Assembly: GCF_001598495.1 (NCBI RefSeq)
Contig: NZ_BCZB01000018.1
Span: 1 to 63,468, forward strand
Direction: 5' to 3'
Source: Neokomagataea thailandica NBRC 106555
GTDB lineage: Bacteria > Pseudomonadota > Alphaproteobacteria > Acetobacterales > Acetobacteraceae
Length of the DNA stretch: 63,468 nt
The notes under the pieces are model-generated. The model searched no databases and was not told where the DNA came from. It saw only the letters and a program-made list of their open reading frames with translations. Numbering within the stretch: position 1 is the stretch's first letter; every line of letters begins with the position of its first letter. Shown piece by piece: positions 8,220 to 17,303 of this stretch. The translations under genes and the position numbers were made by a program.

Positions 8220-9677
8220 TCAGACGCGGCGGCGGCGAAGGATTGTGCGCAGGGCGAAGACAACAATGATCAAGCCAATTAATCCGGCTGCTGCGAGGCT
8301 GATCATCACTTTCGGGTTTGCAAGCTGTGCAACCAGAACAGGCTTGCCGCCTGAGCGGATCTGACGGACGAACTCTGGAGAGACGGTTGCTTGTGTGTTG
8401 CCGAAATGGCTGAGGACATAGTCGGCAATGTCCGCCACTTGAGCATCCGTTAGAGGTTGGACGAGTGAGTTATCGCCGAAGGCTGGCATGAGTACTTCAT
8501 GGCCATCAATAGTGCGGTCAACGCCGAAGAGAATGCTGGCGACGAGGTCATTCGGGTTGAGTTGACCTGTCGTTGTGTTGCCGACGAGTGAGGGATATTG
8601 CCCGTCTGGTGTGCCGCGACCATTGGTTTGGTGGCAGCTTGCGCAAGTTGATTCATACAAGACGGCACCATCGGTAATGCCGGCGAGTGTGCTGGTATTC
8701 CGCCGGGCATCGGCTGATGTAATGTCGTACCCTGATGGGTGGCCGCCATGATTGAAGTTTGCGGCTGTTACACCGTTTTCATGGATGGGCGGGACCGAGC
8801 GAAGATAGGTGATAATTGCTGAGATGTCGCTATCAGGCAGATGCTGTAAGCTGTGCTCAACGGCTTCAGCCATAGGGCCAGCCGCGCGTGCATGAGCGGT
8901 TTTGCCAGTTTTGAGGTATGTGAAGAGGTCTTCATCAGACCAGCCGCCGATACCGCTTAACGGATCACTGGTGATGTTGGGTGCGCGCCATGGGCCTATA
9001 TCTGCACCGGAAAGGTACTGAGATTGCTTGGGTACGAGCAGCATGTTGCGGGGTGTATGACATTCACCGCAATGCGCGAGTTGATCTACGAGGTAGCGGC
9101 CACGGTTCCAGTCATCGCTACGTGCATGATTAAACACATAGGGCGTATCACTGATGCTGGCGACCAGTTTCCATAGGCTCAGAGAGGCACGTATGTTGAA
9201 CGGGAAGGGGAGCTGCGTTTTTGGCGCGGGAGCATCAACAGCCGGGACTTCCGTCATGATGTAGGAATAAAGAGATTTTATGTCTGCATCTGTCAGTTGG
9301 CTATACGCATCATAGGGCATCGCTGGGTACACATTGGCGCCATCAGGACGTACGCCGTGGCGCATTAACGTGGTGAATTGTTCCAGCGTATAATTGCCGA
9401 TGCCGTATTTTTTGGATGGGGTAATGTTGGTGGAGTAAATATTCCCCATTGGTGAGGCGATTGCATAGCCGCCAGCAAGGAATTTTCCATCTCGGCCATT
9501 TGTATGACACGCGGCGCAGTCTGCTGCGATGGCGAGATAGTGGCCGCGGCTGATGGAAGGATGTTTGGCTGACTCGGGTACCGGGGCTGCGGGCTGTGCG
9601 TATGCAACGGCCGTGGAGGCAAGCAAGGCTGCGCAGAATGCTACTGGCGCGATGGAGCGGAATGAGAAAGAGAACAT
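8220..9677 (-). CDS. fdhC: D-fructose dehydrogenase, tri-haem cytochrome c subunit
   Basis: A 485-residue cytochrome with a signal peptide ending near residue 28 (AYA/Q), three CxxCH haem-binding sites (CAACH 54-58, CGECH 203-207, CASCH 345-349) and a C-terminal membrane anchor near residues 455-478 followed by arginines. It takes electrons from the FAD subunit and passes them to ubiquinone in the inner membrane. Such tri-haem subunits are shared by sorbitol, gluconate and alcohol dehydrogenases; the assignment to fructose rests on the partner FdhL and on the S-C-L gene order, which is that of fdhSCL. It is 23 bases from fdhL and 17 from fdhS. Confidence 0.92.
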   Translation of the reverse strand: MFSFSFRSIAPVAFCAALLASTAVAYAQPAAPVPESAKHPSISRGHYLAIAADCAACHTNGRDGKFLAGGYAIASPMGNIYSTNITPSKKYGIGNYTLEQFTTLMRHGVRPDGANVYPAMPYDAYSQLTDADIKSLYSYIMTEVPAVDAPAPKTQLPFPFNIRASLSLWKLVASISDTPYVFNHARSDDWNRGRYLVDQLAHCGECHTPRNMLLVPKQSQYLSGADIGPWRAPNITSDPLSGIGGWSDEDLFTYLKTGKTAHARAAGPMAEAVEHSLQHLPDSDISAIITYLRSVPPIHENGVTAANFNHGGHPSGYDITSADARRNTSTLAGITDGAVLYESTCASCHQTNGRGTPDGQYPSLVGNTTTGQLNPNDLVASILFGVDRTIDGHEVLMPAFGDNSLVQPLTDAQVADIADYVLSHFGNTQATVSPEFVRQIRSGGKPVLVAQLANPKVMISLAAAGLIGLIIVVFALRTILRRRRV

Positions 9678-9694
9678 GCTGGGTGAGCCCTTGC

Positions 9695-10243
9695 TTAAAA
9701 TTTCGGCATAACGTCGACGGGGTTGGGCTCGGCCAGCCAGTAATTGGGGCCGTTATGCGCGTAGGTTGGGATCACCACGTTATCCCGTGAGGTTTGGTAC
9801 ATCAGGGCGCTACCAAATGCGTATACTTTGGCATTGGTGCCGTCTTCGAGCACTCCAGCGTACCATCCTTTGATGATTTGCAGCACAAGTGGGCGTAGTG
9901 GGTCATTGGTGAACTGTGCATCGAAGGTTTCGATATCAGGTGCTTGGCTTTGGGCTATGCGATTATTCAGCGTGGTTATGTCTGTATGCAAAGTGGGGTG
10001 CAGTGCTTGTAGGCCGCTTAAAAGGGCGGCGCCTGTTGTGAGGTTCAAAGCACTATGCCCCGTGACAAAGCGCGACAATGTCATGAAGGTATCGATGTTA
10101 GTCGGATCTGTGGTGACGACGTCTTGTGCCATGGCGGGTATGGCAGCCCACCCATAGGCTGTGACAAGGGCCGCCCCGGAAGCGAGAGCAAGGTGCCGGC
10201 GTGTAAGTGTGGGGGCAGTATTAAGAAAATCTGGGCCAGCCAT
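9695..10243 (-). CDS. fdhS: D-fructose dehydrogenase, small (Tat-signal) subunit
   Basis: A 182-residue protein of the FAD-SLDH small-subunit family. A twin-arginine signal is visible (TRRHLALASGAA from residue 14, hydrophobic to about 38, cleavage near AMA/Q). The mature part has the family pattern TFMTLSRFVTGHSALN and ends with YAHNGPNYWLAEPNP. The small subunit is needed for folding and Tat export of the FAD subunit rather than for catalysis. It is the first gene of the cluster, with AAGGA about 8 bases upstream, so the operon promoter should lie in the AT-rich region on its right. Confidence 0.92.
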   Translation of the reverse strand: MAGPDFLNTAPTLTRRHLALASGAALVTAYGWAAIPAMAQDVVTTDPTNIDTFMTLSRFVTGHSALNLTTGAALLSGLQALHPTLHTDITTLNNRIAQSQAPDIETFDAQFTNDPLRPLVLQIIKGWYAGVLEDGTNAKVYAFGSALMYQTSRDNVVIPTYAHNGPNYWLAEPNPVDVMPKF

Positions 10244-10650
10244 GACGGAATTCCTTGTAATAAGGCGTCGTTTTGAGAAGTATCACGTCATGTAGAGAGG
10301 CGTGATGGTGAGTGTTTCAGTTCTTATGAGTGAGTAAATTTCATGTCTCTTTATCGATGAGAAATAAAAATAACGTGATAATGCATTTGTTTTTGAGAAA
10401 GTGTGTTTAATTTTATTTTATTATTTGAAATATTTATCAGGGCGAAGTATTGTTGTTATTAATTATCATTATTAATAATGAAATGGCATTTTTATGAATT
10501 TAATTTCATCGTATGAAACAAAACATTAATATGACCATTTTATTCTGTGTTACTTATAAAGTTAATATAAATAACCGTTGATAATACGAATATGTAAACA
10601 TAAAACCCCGATTTAGATAAAAAATTACCACATAATGTTGGTAATTGAAA
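10244..10650. promoter_or_regulatory. AT-rich divergent promoter region between fdhS and a TonB receptor gene
   Basis: About 400 bases with no gene, far richer in A and T than the flanking genes. It must hold the start sites of the fdhSCL operon (left) and of the receptor/phosphatase operon (right). The clearest element is an 8-bp perfect inverted repeat with a 7-base spacer at 10456-10478. I could not assign a confident -35/-10 pair for either direction. Confidence 0.6.
10456..10478. promoter_or_regulatory. AT inverted repeat, possible operator
   Basis: TTATTAAT and ATTAATAA flank a 7-base spacer; the block also contains hexamers resembling the NATWAT units of a Fur box (AATTAT, CATTAT). 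Candidate site for a Fur-type or other dimeric repressor. The low complexity of the region makes this uncertain. Confidence 0.3.
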
Positions 10651-13581
10651 ATGAAGTTTTTTGATTATTTGTGGGGTATTATGTATTTTTGTCTTAATGG
10701 AAGCGTAAAGCGGAAAATTCGGTCCTGTTCTTTCCCTTTAATGGCAGTATTAACGGTATCGGGCAGTGCTTTGGCGCAGACGGCACCACAAGATGGTCTT
10801 GTCAAAAAACATGTAGCGGCGCATTTGAAACAGCATACGGCGCTGTCTTCTGGAAATGTGCGTGCTGTGCCTACTCAACCGCTAGCCCCAGCTGCTCTAG
10901 TTCCGTCCGCTCCTGTGATGGCACGTACAGTGGTAAAGCCTGTTGACCCTGAAATTGAACAGATTCAGGTGCACGCTCAGAGGCAAGTCAGTGGCGCGGC
11001 GGCGCTTGATGAGCAGCGTCATAGCGTTGGCGTATCGACTGTGATGTCGCGTCAGCAGATTGAACAGGCTCCGCAAACCAACTTATCCGATATTTTGACG
11101 CGTATGCCGGGGATCTCGGCGTATAGTAATATGAGTGGTGGTCAGGCTGCGACGGGTGAGACGCAGTACATGAGCATTCGTGGTTTGGATTCCAGTTATA
11201 ACGCTTACACGTTGAATGGTGAGCGTGTAGCGGCATCTGATCCTGCGACGCGTGCTGTGTCTTTTGATATGTTGGCGCCGTACGGCATCACATCCGTGAA
11301 GGTTTCAAAAAGTACCTCAGCGGATATGGATGGTGATGCGATTGGTGGCGCGATTGATATTCGTACACCAACGGCTTTTGATTTTACGGGCTCACTTACT
11401 CGGATTTCTCTGCAGGGCCAGATTAATGACCGTGCCTCTCAAATTGGGGTGCCGTTTGGTGGTGGTACTGGGCAGGTCGAGCTAGCGCGTCGCTTTGGTC
11501 ATGATGGGCGCTTTGGCGTGTATATGACGGGTTATTATTCGGATAAAAGCGTTGCGGCGAGTGCAGTCGCGCCGAATAAAAGCTTGAAGGCAACAGCACT
11601 TGGGGAAAATGGACTACCTCTTACGCAGGTTTCTGCGGTGTCCACCTCCCAGATGAAATACGATATCTATACCAGTCGTTTACGCCGTTATGGTGGTTCT
11701 CTCTCGTTGAATTACCAAGGGGATCATCAGGATTTTTACGCGCTTGGGACATACGGTGCGTATAATACGAAGCAAGACGATAATCAGGTTTCTTTGCGTG
11801 GTAATACGGGCCTTTATGGTGCGGATGGGCAATATCAAAGCCCAACAGCAACGCGCGGTCAGTATTTTGAAACAAACGATTCTAACCAACTCATGACCAC
11901 GCAAAAAATTGGGGGTGAGACGCGCCTGGATCGTTGGACGGTCGATTATGATCTGTTCAATAGCTACAGCGTTTTGGCGAGCCCTGATCAGGTAGAAGGC
12001 AGCATGTACGGGCCTTTCTATGCGACGGGTCCTTTCAAGTTCAATGTGTCCAACACGACGTTGCCGCGTGTGTCCGGCCCGGCTGCGGGTGTGTCTCAGC
12101 TTTTAAACCAAGATATTGATAAGTTTTATAAGACGCAGGGTCGTGATGCACAGAGCATTGCCGATATGTATGGCATCCATGCTGATGCGAATTATCGTTT
12201 TAAAAGTGATATTCTGAAGTCTATCGCGTTCGGGGTGAAGGTGAGTGAGACGGACCGCCAGTCCTATGCTCATCCCTTTTTCCATAGTGATAATAATTTT
12301 GTTTATAATGGTCCGTTCTTTGGTGGGCCAAAATATACATCAAGCAATCCGGGCGGGCCGGCTATTAGCAATATCCCGGGACAGCAGGTGGATGTGTTCG
12401 GCGGTGCGGCTGGTCCGTTGCGTTTGTTAAGCCGCGATTGGGTGCGTGCAACGACGATCCCGTATAAATATCAAAATGACCCGAAGGGGGCGGGTATTTA
12501 TACACAGAATGATTGGAACGCGAACACGAGCACAGGTGTGGAGCGTATTTATGCGGGTTATGTTGCGCTGAATTTGCAGGCGGGTCCGGTCGATATCCAT
12601 CCGGGCTTCCGTTACGAATGGACTGACTTTGGCGGTACGCACTGGCAGAATAACGGCAACGGTACGGGTAATGCTGTGCGCATGCATCAGTCATACGGCA
12701 CACCATTGCCGTACTTGAATATCAACTGGCGCCCGACATCCATGAGTGTTCTGCGCTTTGGTGTGCGCCGGGCCTTTACACGTCCTGCTTTTGGTCTGGT
12801 CAATGGTGCGACCTCGATTTCATTGGATTCACAAACCAACGCGATCCAATCGGTTTCTATGCCGAACCCAAATTTGCGCCCGACATCCGCAACGGTGTTT
12901 GACTTCAGTGGTGAGCTTTATAATCATCATGAAGGCGTCGTATCAGCAGCGGTGTATTATAAGCGTATCCAGAAATACGTCTTTATGTCGGTGTCTGGAA
13001 CGAGCAATAGCTCCTCACTTGGCGGTGTTGTGCCAACAGGCTCCTATACGGATGGAAACACTCAATTTTCTATGCCGAATAATGGTGGCAATGCCACGTT
13101 GGAAGGCTTGGAATTGAATGCTCAACAGCGTTTGACGTTCCTACCGGGCTGGTTGTCTGGTTTTGGTGTAAACGGGAATATCACGTTGCAGCATTCCAAT
13201 GCACAAAGCGGCCTGAAGGGGCATCCAGACACCGCGCTGCCGCGTGCACCGGAGATGATGTATAATCTAGGTGTGTTTTATAATCGTGGTCCGGCGAAGT
13301 TTAACCTGAACTACAATTATGTAGGCACGCAGCTTCTGGGCTTGAACAGCAGCTTGCCGGATTATTACCTCCAGCCAACGCAGCGCTTGGATATGAGCGC
13401 ACAATATGCTCTGGGTCATGGCATGACCGCGACGGTTGCGATGCAAAACCTGCTGAATACCCCGGCATTCTGGGAAACGGCAGGGAAGGGTAAGTCCTTC
13501 ATGGCGTATGATGGATCGGCCAACGGGTCTTTTGTGCAGACCGGTCGTATGTACCTCTTTGGATTGAACGGATCGTTCTAA
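10651..13581 (+). CDS. TonB-dependent receptor (TonB-Xanth-Caul type), paired with a phosphatase
   Basis: A receptor of about 976 residues from the ATG at 10651; no clear ribosome site precedes it, and ATG 10681 (after a G run) is an alternative. A signal peptide ends at SALAQ, and a long proline/alanine linker leads to the plug, with the motifs QTNLSDILTRMPGISAYS, SIRGLDSSYNAYTLNGERV and DMDGDAIGGAIDIRTP. This wording is that of the large Caulobacter/Xanthomonas receptor class, often for carbohydrates or other nutrients. The C-terminal barrel ends in LFGLNGSF. Its TAA overlaps the ATG of the histidine acid phosphatase, so both are made together. I infer a role in taking up a phosphorylated substrate such as phytate or a sugar phosphate. 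Confidence 0.92.
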   Translation: MKFFDYLWGIMYFCLNGSVKRKIRSCSFPLMAVLTVSGSALAQTAPQDGLVKKHVAAHLKQHTALSSGNVRAVPTQPLAPAALVPSAPVMARTVVKPVDPEIEQIQVHAQRQVSGAAALDEQRHSVGVSTVMSRQQIEQAPQTNLSDILTRMPGISAYSNMSGGQAATGETQYMSIRGLDSSYNAYTLNGERVAASDPATRAVSFDMLAPYGITSVKVSKSTSADMDGDAIGGAIDIRTPTAFDFTGSLTRISLQGQINDRASQIGVPFGGGTGQVELARRFGHDGRFGVYMTGYYSDKSVAASAVAPNKSLKATALGENGLPLTQVSAVSTSQMKYDIYTSRLRRYGGSLSLNYQGDHQDFYALGTYGAYNTKQDDNQVSLRGNTGLYGADGQYQSPTATRGQYFETNDSNQLMTTQKIGGETRLDRWTVDYDLFNSYSVLASPDQVEGSMYGPFYATGPFKFNVSNTTLPRVSGPAAGVSQLLNQDIDKFYKTQGRDAQSIADMYGIHADANYRFKSDILKSIAFGVKVSETDRQSYAHPFFHSDNNFVYNGPFFGGPKYTSSNPGGPAISNIPGQQVDVFGGAAGPLRLLSRDWVRATTIPYKYQNDPKGAGIYTQNDWNANTSTGVERIYAGYVALNLQAGPVDIHPGFRYEWTDFGGTHWQNNGNGTGNAVRMHQSYGTPLPYLNINWRPTSMSVLRFGVRRAFTRPAFGLVNGATSISLDSQTNAIQSVSMPNPNLRPTSATVFDFSGELYNHHEGVVSAAVYYKRIQKYVFMSVSGTSNSSSLGGVVPTGSYTDGNTQFSMPNNGGNATLEGLELNAQQRLTFLPGWLSGFGVNGNITLQHSNAQSGLKGHPDTALPRAPEMMYNLGVFYNRGPAKFNLNYNYVGTQLLGLNSSLPDYYLQPTQRLDMSAQYALGHGMTATVAMQNLLNTPAFWETAGKGKSFMAYDGSANGSFVQTGRMYLFGLNGSF

Positions 13582-14807
13582 TGATGGGCCTGTCGTTGTT
13601 TTTTCGTAAAATTGCGGCAGGCGCCGTTATGGCAGTAGCTGTTGGTACGGCTACTGCGCATCCAATCACTGTATCTCATGGGGTGAAGCACTCCCCATGG
13701 GTTTTGACGCATGTTGAGATGGTCATGCGGCATGGTATTCGTTCACCATTGCCCTGGCAGGTTCCGCATGGTGTTGGCGTTATTGGTGGTTGGCCTGTTT
13801 GGGCTGTTCCTGCTGGTAATCTCACGCAGCACGGTGCGGAAGCTTTGCAAGAAGTCGGGCAATATGACCGGCTTTGGTTAGGGCAGGTGAGGGTTTTGCC
13901 TAAGGTAGGATGCCCTGACGCTGGGCGTGTGCAGATTATTGCGAACTCGGCTCAGCGGACGATTGCGAGTGCTGAGGCTTTTCGTGAAGGCTTGGTGCCG
14001 GGATGTGCCTTGAGCATTGAACACTTTGCGCCGGGTCAAATGGATGTACGGTTTGCGCCTCTAGATGCCGCGCCACAACGCTTTGATATGCAGAAGATCG
14101 TTCCGCAATTGCCGGACCCGCAAGTCTTGTATGCGCGTGATAAAGCGGCTTTGCAGCTTTTGGGGCGCGTGGTGCGGTGCTCGTCTGGTGTTTGTCCGTT
14201 TCTAGACGCTCCGAGTACGGTGGCTCCCGATAGAACGGGGCATGGCTTAGTGTTATCAGGGCCTGTTTCTGATGGAGCATCCCTCGCGGAAGCGCTGATT
14301 TTGGCTTATGTGGATGGCCGTGAGACAGGTTGGGGGCAATTGACCCCGGAAGCGCTGGGACAGTTATCTGTTTTGCATGCCGATATGTTGGCCACGGTGA
14401 ATCGGCCCAAGGTTCTGGCGAAGTTATTATCGCAAGATATGCGGGCGCAGCTTGTGCGCGATATGGTTGAGAGTTCGGCACAATCACCGGCTTTGCGGGT
14501 TTATGTTGGGCATGATGATACAATTGCACCGCTTTTGACCGCATTGGGTGTTCATGTGCAGGCACCGGGACAAGCGGAAGATGAGATTCCGGTTGGGTCA
14601 GCGTTGATTTTGGCGCTGTATCACAATCAACGTACGAATATGGATGCGTATCGGGTATTTTTTCAGGCGCAATCTTTGGAAGGTTTGCGAAATTTAGGAG
14701 AGCAGGGTTTGCCGCAATTGCAGCCTCTTACGGTGCCGGAATGTCGTGATACGTTGGGGTTCTGTGCGTCGGCTGTGTTGATAAATCGCCTTAAAAAGGG
14801 CGAATAG
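13581..14807 (+). CDS. Histidine acid phosphatase / phytase-like, secreted
   Basis: A 408-residue protein with a signal peptide ending near residue 26 (ATAH). It carries both family signatures: RHGIRSP at 50-56, whose His51 is the nucleophile, and GHDDT at 310-314, whose Asp312 is the proton donor. The family (AppA phytase, Agp glucose-1-phosphatase) cleaves phosphate monoesters in the periplasm. Scattered cysteines could form disulfides. It overlaps the upstream TonB receptor by one base (TAATG). The family member and substrate cannot be decided: the HDD version, rather than HDT or HAE, does not settle phytase against glucose-1-phosphatase. A second such pair occurs at 27.8-31.2 kb. Confidence 0.9.
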   Translation: MMGLSLFFRKIAAGAVMAVAVGTATAHPITVSHGVKHSPWVLTHVEMVMRHGIRSPLPWQVPHGVGVIGGWPVWAVPAGNLTQHGAEALQEVGQYDRLWLGQVRVLPKVGCPDAGRVQIIANSAQRTIASAEAFREGLVPGCALSIEHFAPGQMDVRFAPLDAAPQRFDMQKIVPQLPDPQVLYARDKAALQLLGRVVRCSSGVCPFLDAPSTVAPDRTGHGLVLSGPVSDGASLAEALILAYVDGRETGWGQLTPEALGQLSVLHADMLATVNRPKVLAKLLSQDMRAQLVRDMVESSAQSPALRVYVGHDDTIAPLLTALGVHVQAPGQAEDEIPVGSALILALYHNQRTNMDAYRVFFQAQSLEGLRNLGEQGLPQLQPLTVPECRDTLGFCASAVLINRLKKGE

Positions 14808-14926
14808 CGGGAATAAATGGGTATGGCGTATTTGGGAAGAGCGCCGCTTCGTGGTATGCGCTGCTGCATGTCACTGGAAAGAGCACACCGCGTTTCTGGT
14901 GAGGCTGCAACGAGGACCGACACGTT

Positions 14927-15592
14927 ATGACCGCCGCTCCACTGATACTCGCACTGCCTAAAGGACGTATTCTTAAGGCCTTAAAGCCTGTTCTGAAGCA
15001 TACCGGGATTGAGCCGGACGCGGATTGTCTGGATGAGAGCAGCCGCCGCCTGCGTTTTGGGACATCAGACCCGAATTTGGATGTTGTCCGTGTGCGTTCG
15101 TTCGATGTGGCGACGTTCGTGGCCTATGGTGGTGCGCAGATCGGCGTATGTGGCTCTGATGTGCTGATGGAATTTGATTATCCAGATATTTATGCACCGT
15201 TAGATCTGGGTATTGGTGGGTGCCGTATTTCCGTTGCCCGCCCTAAAGATGTGGAAGAAGACCCGACGACAGGGTGCTCCCATCTCCGTGTAGCCACGAA
15301 ATATCCGTCAATCGCGCGCCGTCATTTTGCATCTCAAGCGATTAATGCTGAAATCGTGCATCTGAATGGTGCTATGGAATTAGCGCCGACCTTAGATCTG
15401 GCGTCTGTCATTGTTGACTTGGTGGATACGGGTTCAACATTGCGGGCAAATGGTTTGGTGGAAACAGACGTGGTGGCGCAGGTAAGTAGCCGCTTGATTG
15501 TAAACCGGGTGGCGTGGAAGACGCGTCCGGAAGAGATTGGCGCTTTGATTGAACGTTTTCGTGCTGCACTGAATGAAGAAAAGGCGGTTTGA
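14927..15592 (+). CDS. hisG: ATP phosphoribosyltransferase, short form
   Basis: A 221-residue HisG, the first enzyme of histidine synthesis (ATP + PRPP to phosphoribosyl-ATP). The start LILALPKGRILK and GGAQIGVCGSDVLME are typical, and the PRPP-binding loop reads SVIVDLVDTGSTLRANGL. It is the short form, lacking the C-terminal regulatory domain, so it should need HisZ as partner; no hisZ lies in the window. GAGG lies about 11 bases before the ATG. Its stop is one base before the ATG of hisD, so the pair is an operon. Confidence 0.95.
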   Translation: MTAAPLILALPKGRILKALKPVLKHTGIEPDADCLDESSRRLRFGTSDPNLDVVRVRSFDVATFVAYGGAQIGVCGSDVLMEFDYPDIYAPLDLGIGGCRISVARPKDVEEDPTTGCSHLRVATKYPSIARRHFASQAINAEIVHLNGAMELAPTLDLASVIVDLVDTGSTLRANGLVETDVVAQVSSRLIVNRVAWKTRPEEIGALIERFRAALNEEKAV

Positions 15593-15593
15593 G

Positions 15594-16880
15594 ATGCGCC
15601 ATCTGAACAGTGTGGATTCGAATTTCTCAGCTGATTTTTCGGCCCTTTTGCAGGGTCGCAGCAGTGATGAGCGCAGCGTTTCTGAGCCGGTACGGGCGAT
15701 TCTTGCCGATGTTAAAGAACGTGGTGATGCTGCTGTGTGTGAATACACGGAGCGTTTTGACCGCTTGGCTTTAACGCCTGAGGCACTGCGCATTGATGCG
15801 GAGACGATCAAGGCAGAGGCCGCACGTGTGCCAACTGAGCTTATGGATGCTTTGAAGGTTGCTGCGCGCCGTATTGAAGCGTTTCATGAGGCACAAAAAC
15901 CAACAGATCTGGATTTTACGGATTCAGAGAATGTACGGCTTGGTATGCGCTGGACGGCGTTGGATGCCGTTGGGCTGTATGTGCCGGGTGGCAAGGCGGC
16001 GTATCCGTCTTCTGTATTGATGAATGCTTTGCCTGCGCGTGTTGCGGGTGTGAAGCGTTTGGCGATGTGCGTGCCAACGCCTGATGGCGTGTTGAATCCG
16101 TTGGTTCTGGCGGCAGCACAGCTTTGCGGTGTTGAAGAAATTTATCGTATCGGGGGCGCGCAGGCTGTTGGGGCTATGGCGTATGGTACGCAGAGCATTG
16201 CGCCGGTGGATCGGATCGTTGGGCCGGGTAATGCTTTTGTGGCGGAAGCGAAGCGGCAGGTCTTTGGTCAGGTGGGGATCGACAGCATTGCCGGGCCGTC
16301 AGAAGTTGTTGTGGTAGCTGACGGACAGAACGACCCGCGTTTGGCGGCGGTTGATCTTCTGGCGCAAGCGGAACATGACGAGCAAGCGCAGGCGATTTTG
16401 ATCACGACAGATGCTGCTTTTGGTGATGCCGTGATTGCGGCTGTAGCAAAAGAGCTGGAAACCTTGCCGCGCGCGGCCATTGCTTCTCGGAGCTGGGACG
16501 ATCATGGTGCGGTGATTGTGGTGCGTGATCTGGATGAAGCGGCGGAACTCGTGAACCGTTTGGCGCCTGAGCATCTGGAAGTGCTGTTGGATGATCCGCG
16601 TGGTTTTAGCGCGCAGGTGCGTCATGCTGGGGCTATCTTCCTAGGGCGTTATTGCCCAGAAGCTGTGGGTGATTATGTCGGTGGCCCGAATCACGTCTTG
16701 CCGACGAGCCGCACTGCGCGTTTTGCATCAGGTCTGTCCGTCTTTGATTTTATCAAGCGCACAACGATGATTGAGACGAACGCAGATGGTCTAGGCCGGA
16801 TCGGGCCTGCTGGTGTTGCCTTAGCGCATGCGGAAGGTTTGGATGCGCATGCTTTGAGTCTTTCACTGCGTTTGAAGTAA
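15594..16880 (+). CDS. hisD: Histidinol dehydrogenase
   Basis: A 428-residue enzyme that makes histidine from histidinol in two NAD+-linked steps. Visible motifs include VGLYVPGGKAAYPSSVLMN, the IGGAQAVGAMAYGT block, KIVGPGN-like DRIVGPGNAFVAEAKR, the signature region IDSIAGPSEVVVVAD, and the zinc-site area LLAQAEHDEQAQ. The histidine-rich APEHLEV and GGPNHVLPT follow. I chose ATG 15594 rather than the in-frame ATG at 15573 because the latter would overlap hisG by 20 bases, and the protein begins MRHLNS as in relatives. Length is normal. Confidence 0.95.
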   Translation: MRHLNSVDSNFSADFSALLQGRSSDERSVSEPVRAILADVKERGDAAVCEYTERFDRLALTPEALRIDAETIKAEAARVPTELMDALKVAARRIEAFHEAQKPTDLDFTDSENVRLGMRWTALDAVGLYVPGGKAAYPSSVLMNALPARVAGVKRLAMCVPTPDGVLNPLVLAAAQLCGVEEIYRIGGAQAVGAMAYGTQSIAPVDRIVGPGNAFVAEAKRQVFGQVGIDSIAGPSEVVVVADGQNDPRLAAVDLLAQAEHDEQAQAILITTDAAFGDAVIAAVAKELETLPRAAIASRSWDDHGAVIVVRDLDEAAELVNRLAPEHLEVLLDDPRGFSAQVRHAGAIFLGRYCPEAVGDYVGGPNHVLPTSRTARFASGLSVFDFIKRTTMIETNADGLGRIGPAGVALAHAEGLDAHALSLSLRLK

Positions 16881-16950
16881 GAGATGAGCATGTGATTTGC
16901 TGGAAAAGAGCCACGCGTTTCTGAAGTTTTGAGCTTGGAAGTGCGTTTTG

Positions 16951-17011
16951 CTTGACCTTTTGGCCGTCAAGAAGCACATAGCACACTGGTTTTTTCGGCT
17001 TTTGGGCCGAA
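16951..17011 (+). promoter_or_regulatory. Two short hairpins in the infA leader
   Basis: CTTGAC/GTCAAG (16951-16971) and TTCGGC/GCCGAA (16994-17011) are 6-bp stems between hisD and infA. Neither is followed by a clean T-run. They may be part of the infA leader or weak termination after hisD; no known class recognised. Confidence 0.3.
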
Positions 17012-17070
17012 CTGCAGGGCAGGGGCTCTGTATTTTCCATCATGGACCGTACCCTCAGACAAGGACTAAC

Positions 17071-17289
17071 ATGTCGAAAGAAGATCTGATCGAATTTACT
17101 GGCACCGTTATGGAGCTGCTGCCGAACGCGATGTTCCGTGTGACGCTGGATAACGAACACACCATTTTGGCGCATACGAGCGGCAAGATGCGTAAGAACC
17201 GTATTCGTGTTCTCGCTGGTGACCGTGTGAACGTTGAAATGACGCCATATGACCTGACGAAGGGTCGTATTACCTTCCGCTTTAAATAA
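17071..17289 (+). CDS. infA: Translation initiation factor IF-1
   Basis: The 72-residue protein beginning [19 protein letters not shown] is a canonical IF-1, with the OB-fold continuing through [10 protein letters not shown] and the signature [15 protein letters not shown], ending TFRFK. It occupies the ribosomal A site region during initiation. A longer in-frame reading begins at 16948 but the family start is unambiguous. It is followed 14 bases later by maf, a gene order (infA-maf-RNase G-yacG) common in alphaproteobacteria. Confidence 0.97.
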   Translation: MSKEDLIEFTGTVMELLPNAMFRVTLDNEHTILAHTSGKMRKNRIRVLAGDRVNVEMTPYDLTKGRITFRFK

Positions 17290-17303
17290 TAGCGGGACGC
17301 GGC

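Noticed and set aside
13936-14565. 209-residue open frame opposite the histidine acid phosphatase
   Set aside because: Antisense shadow rich in Pro, Ser and His; no motif.
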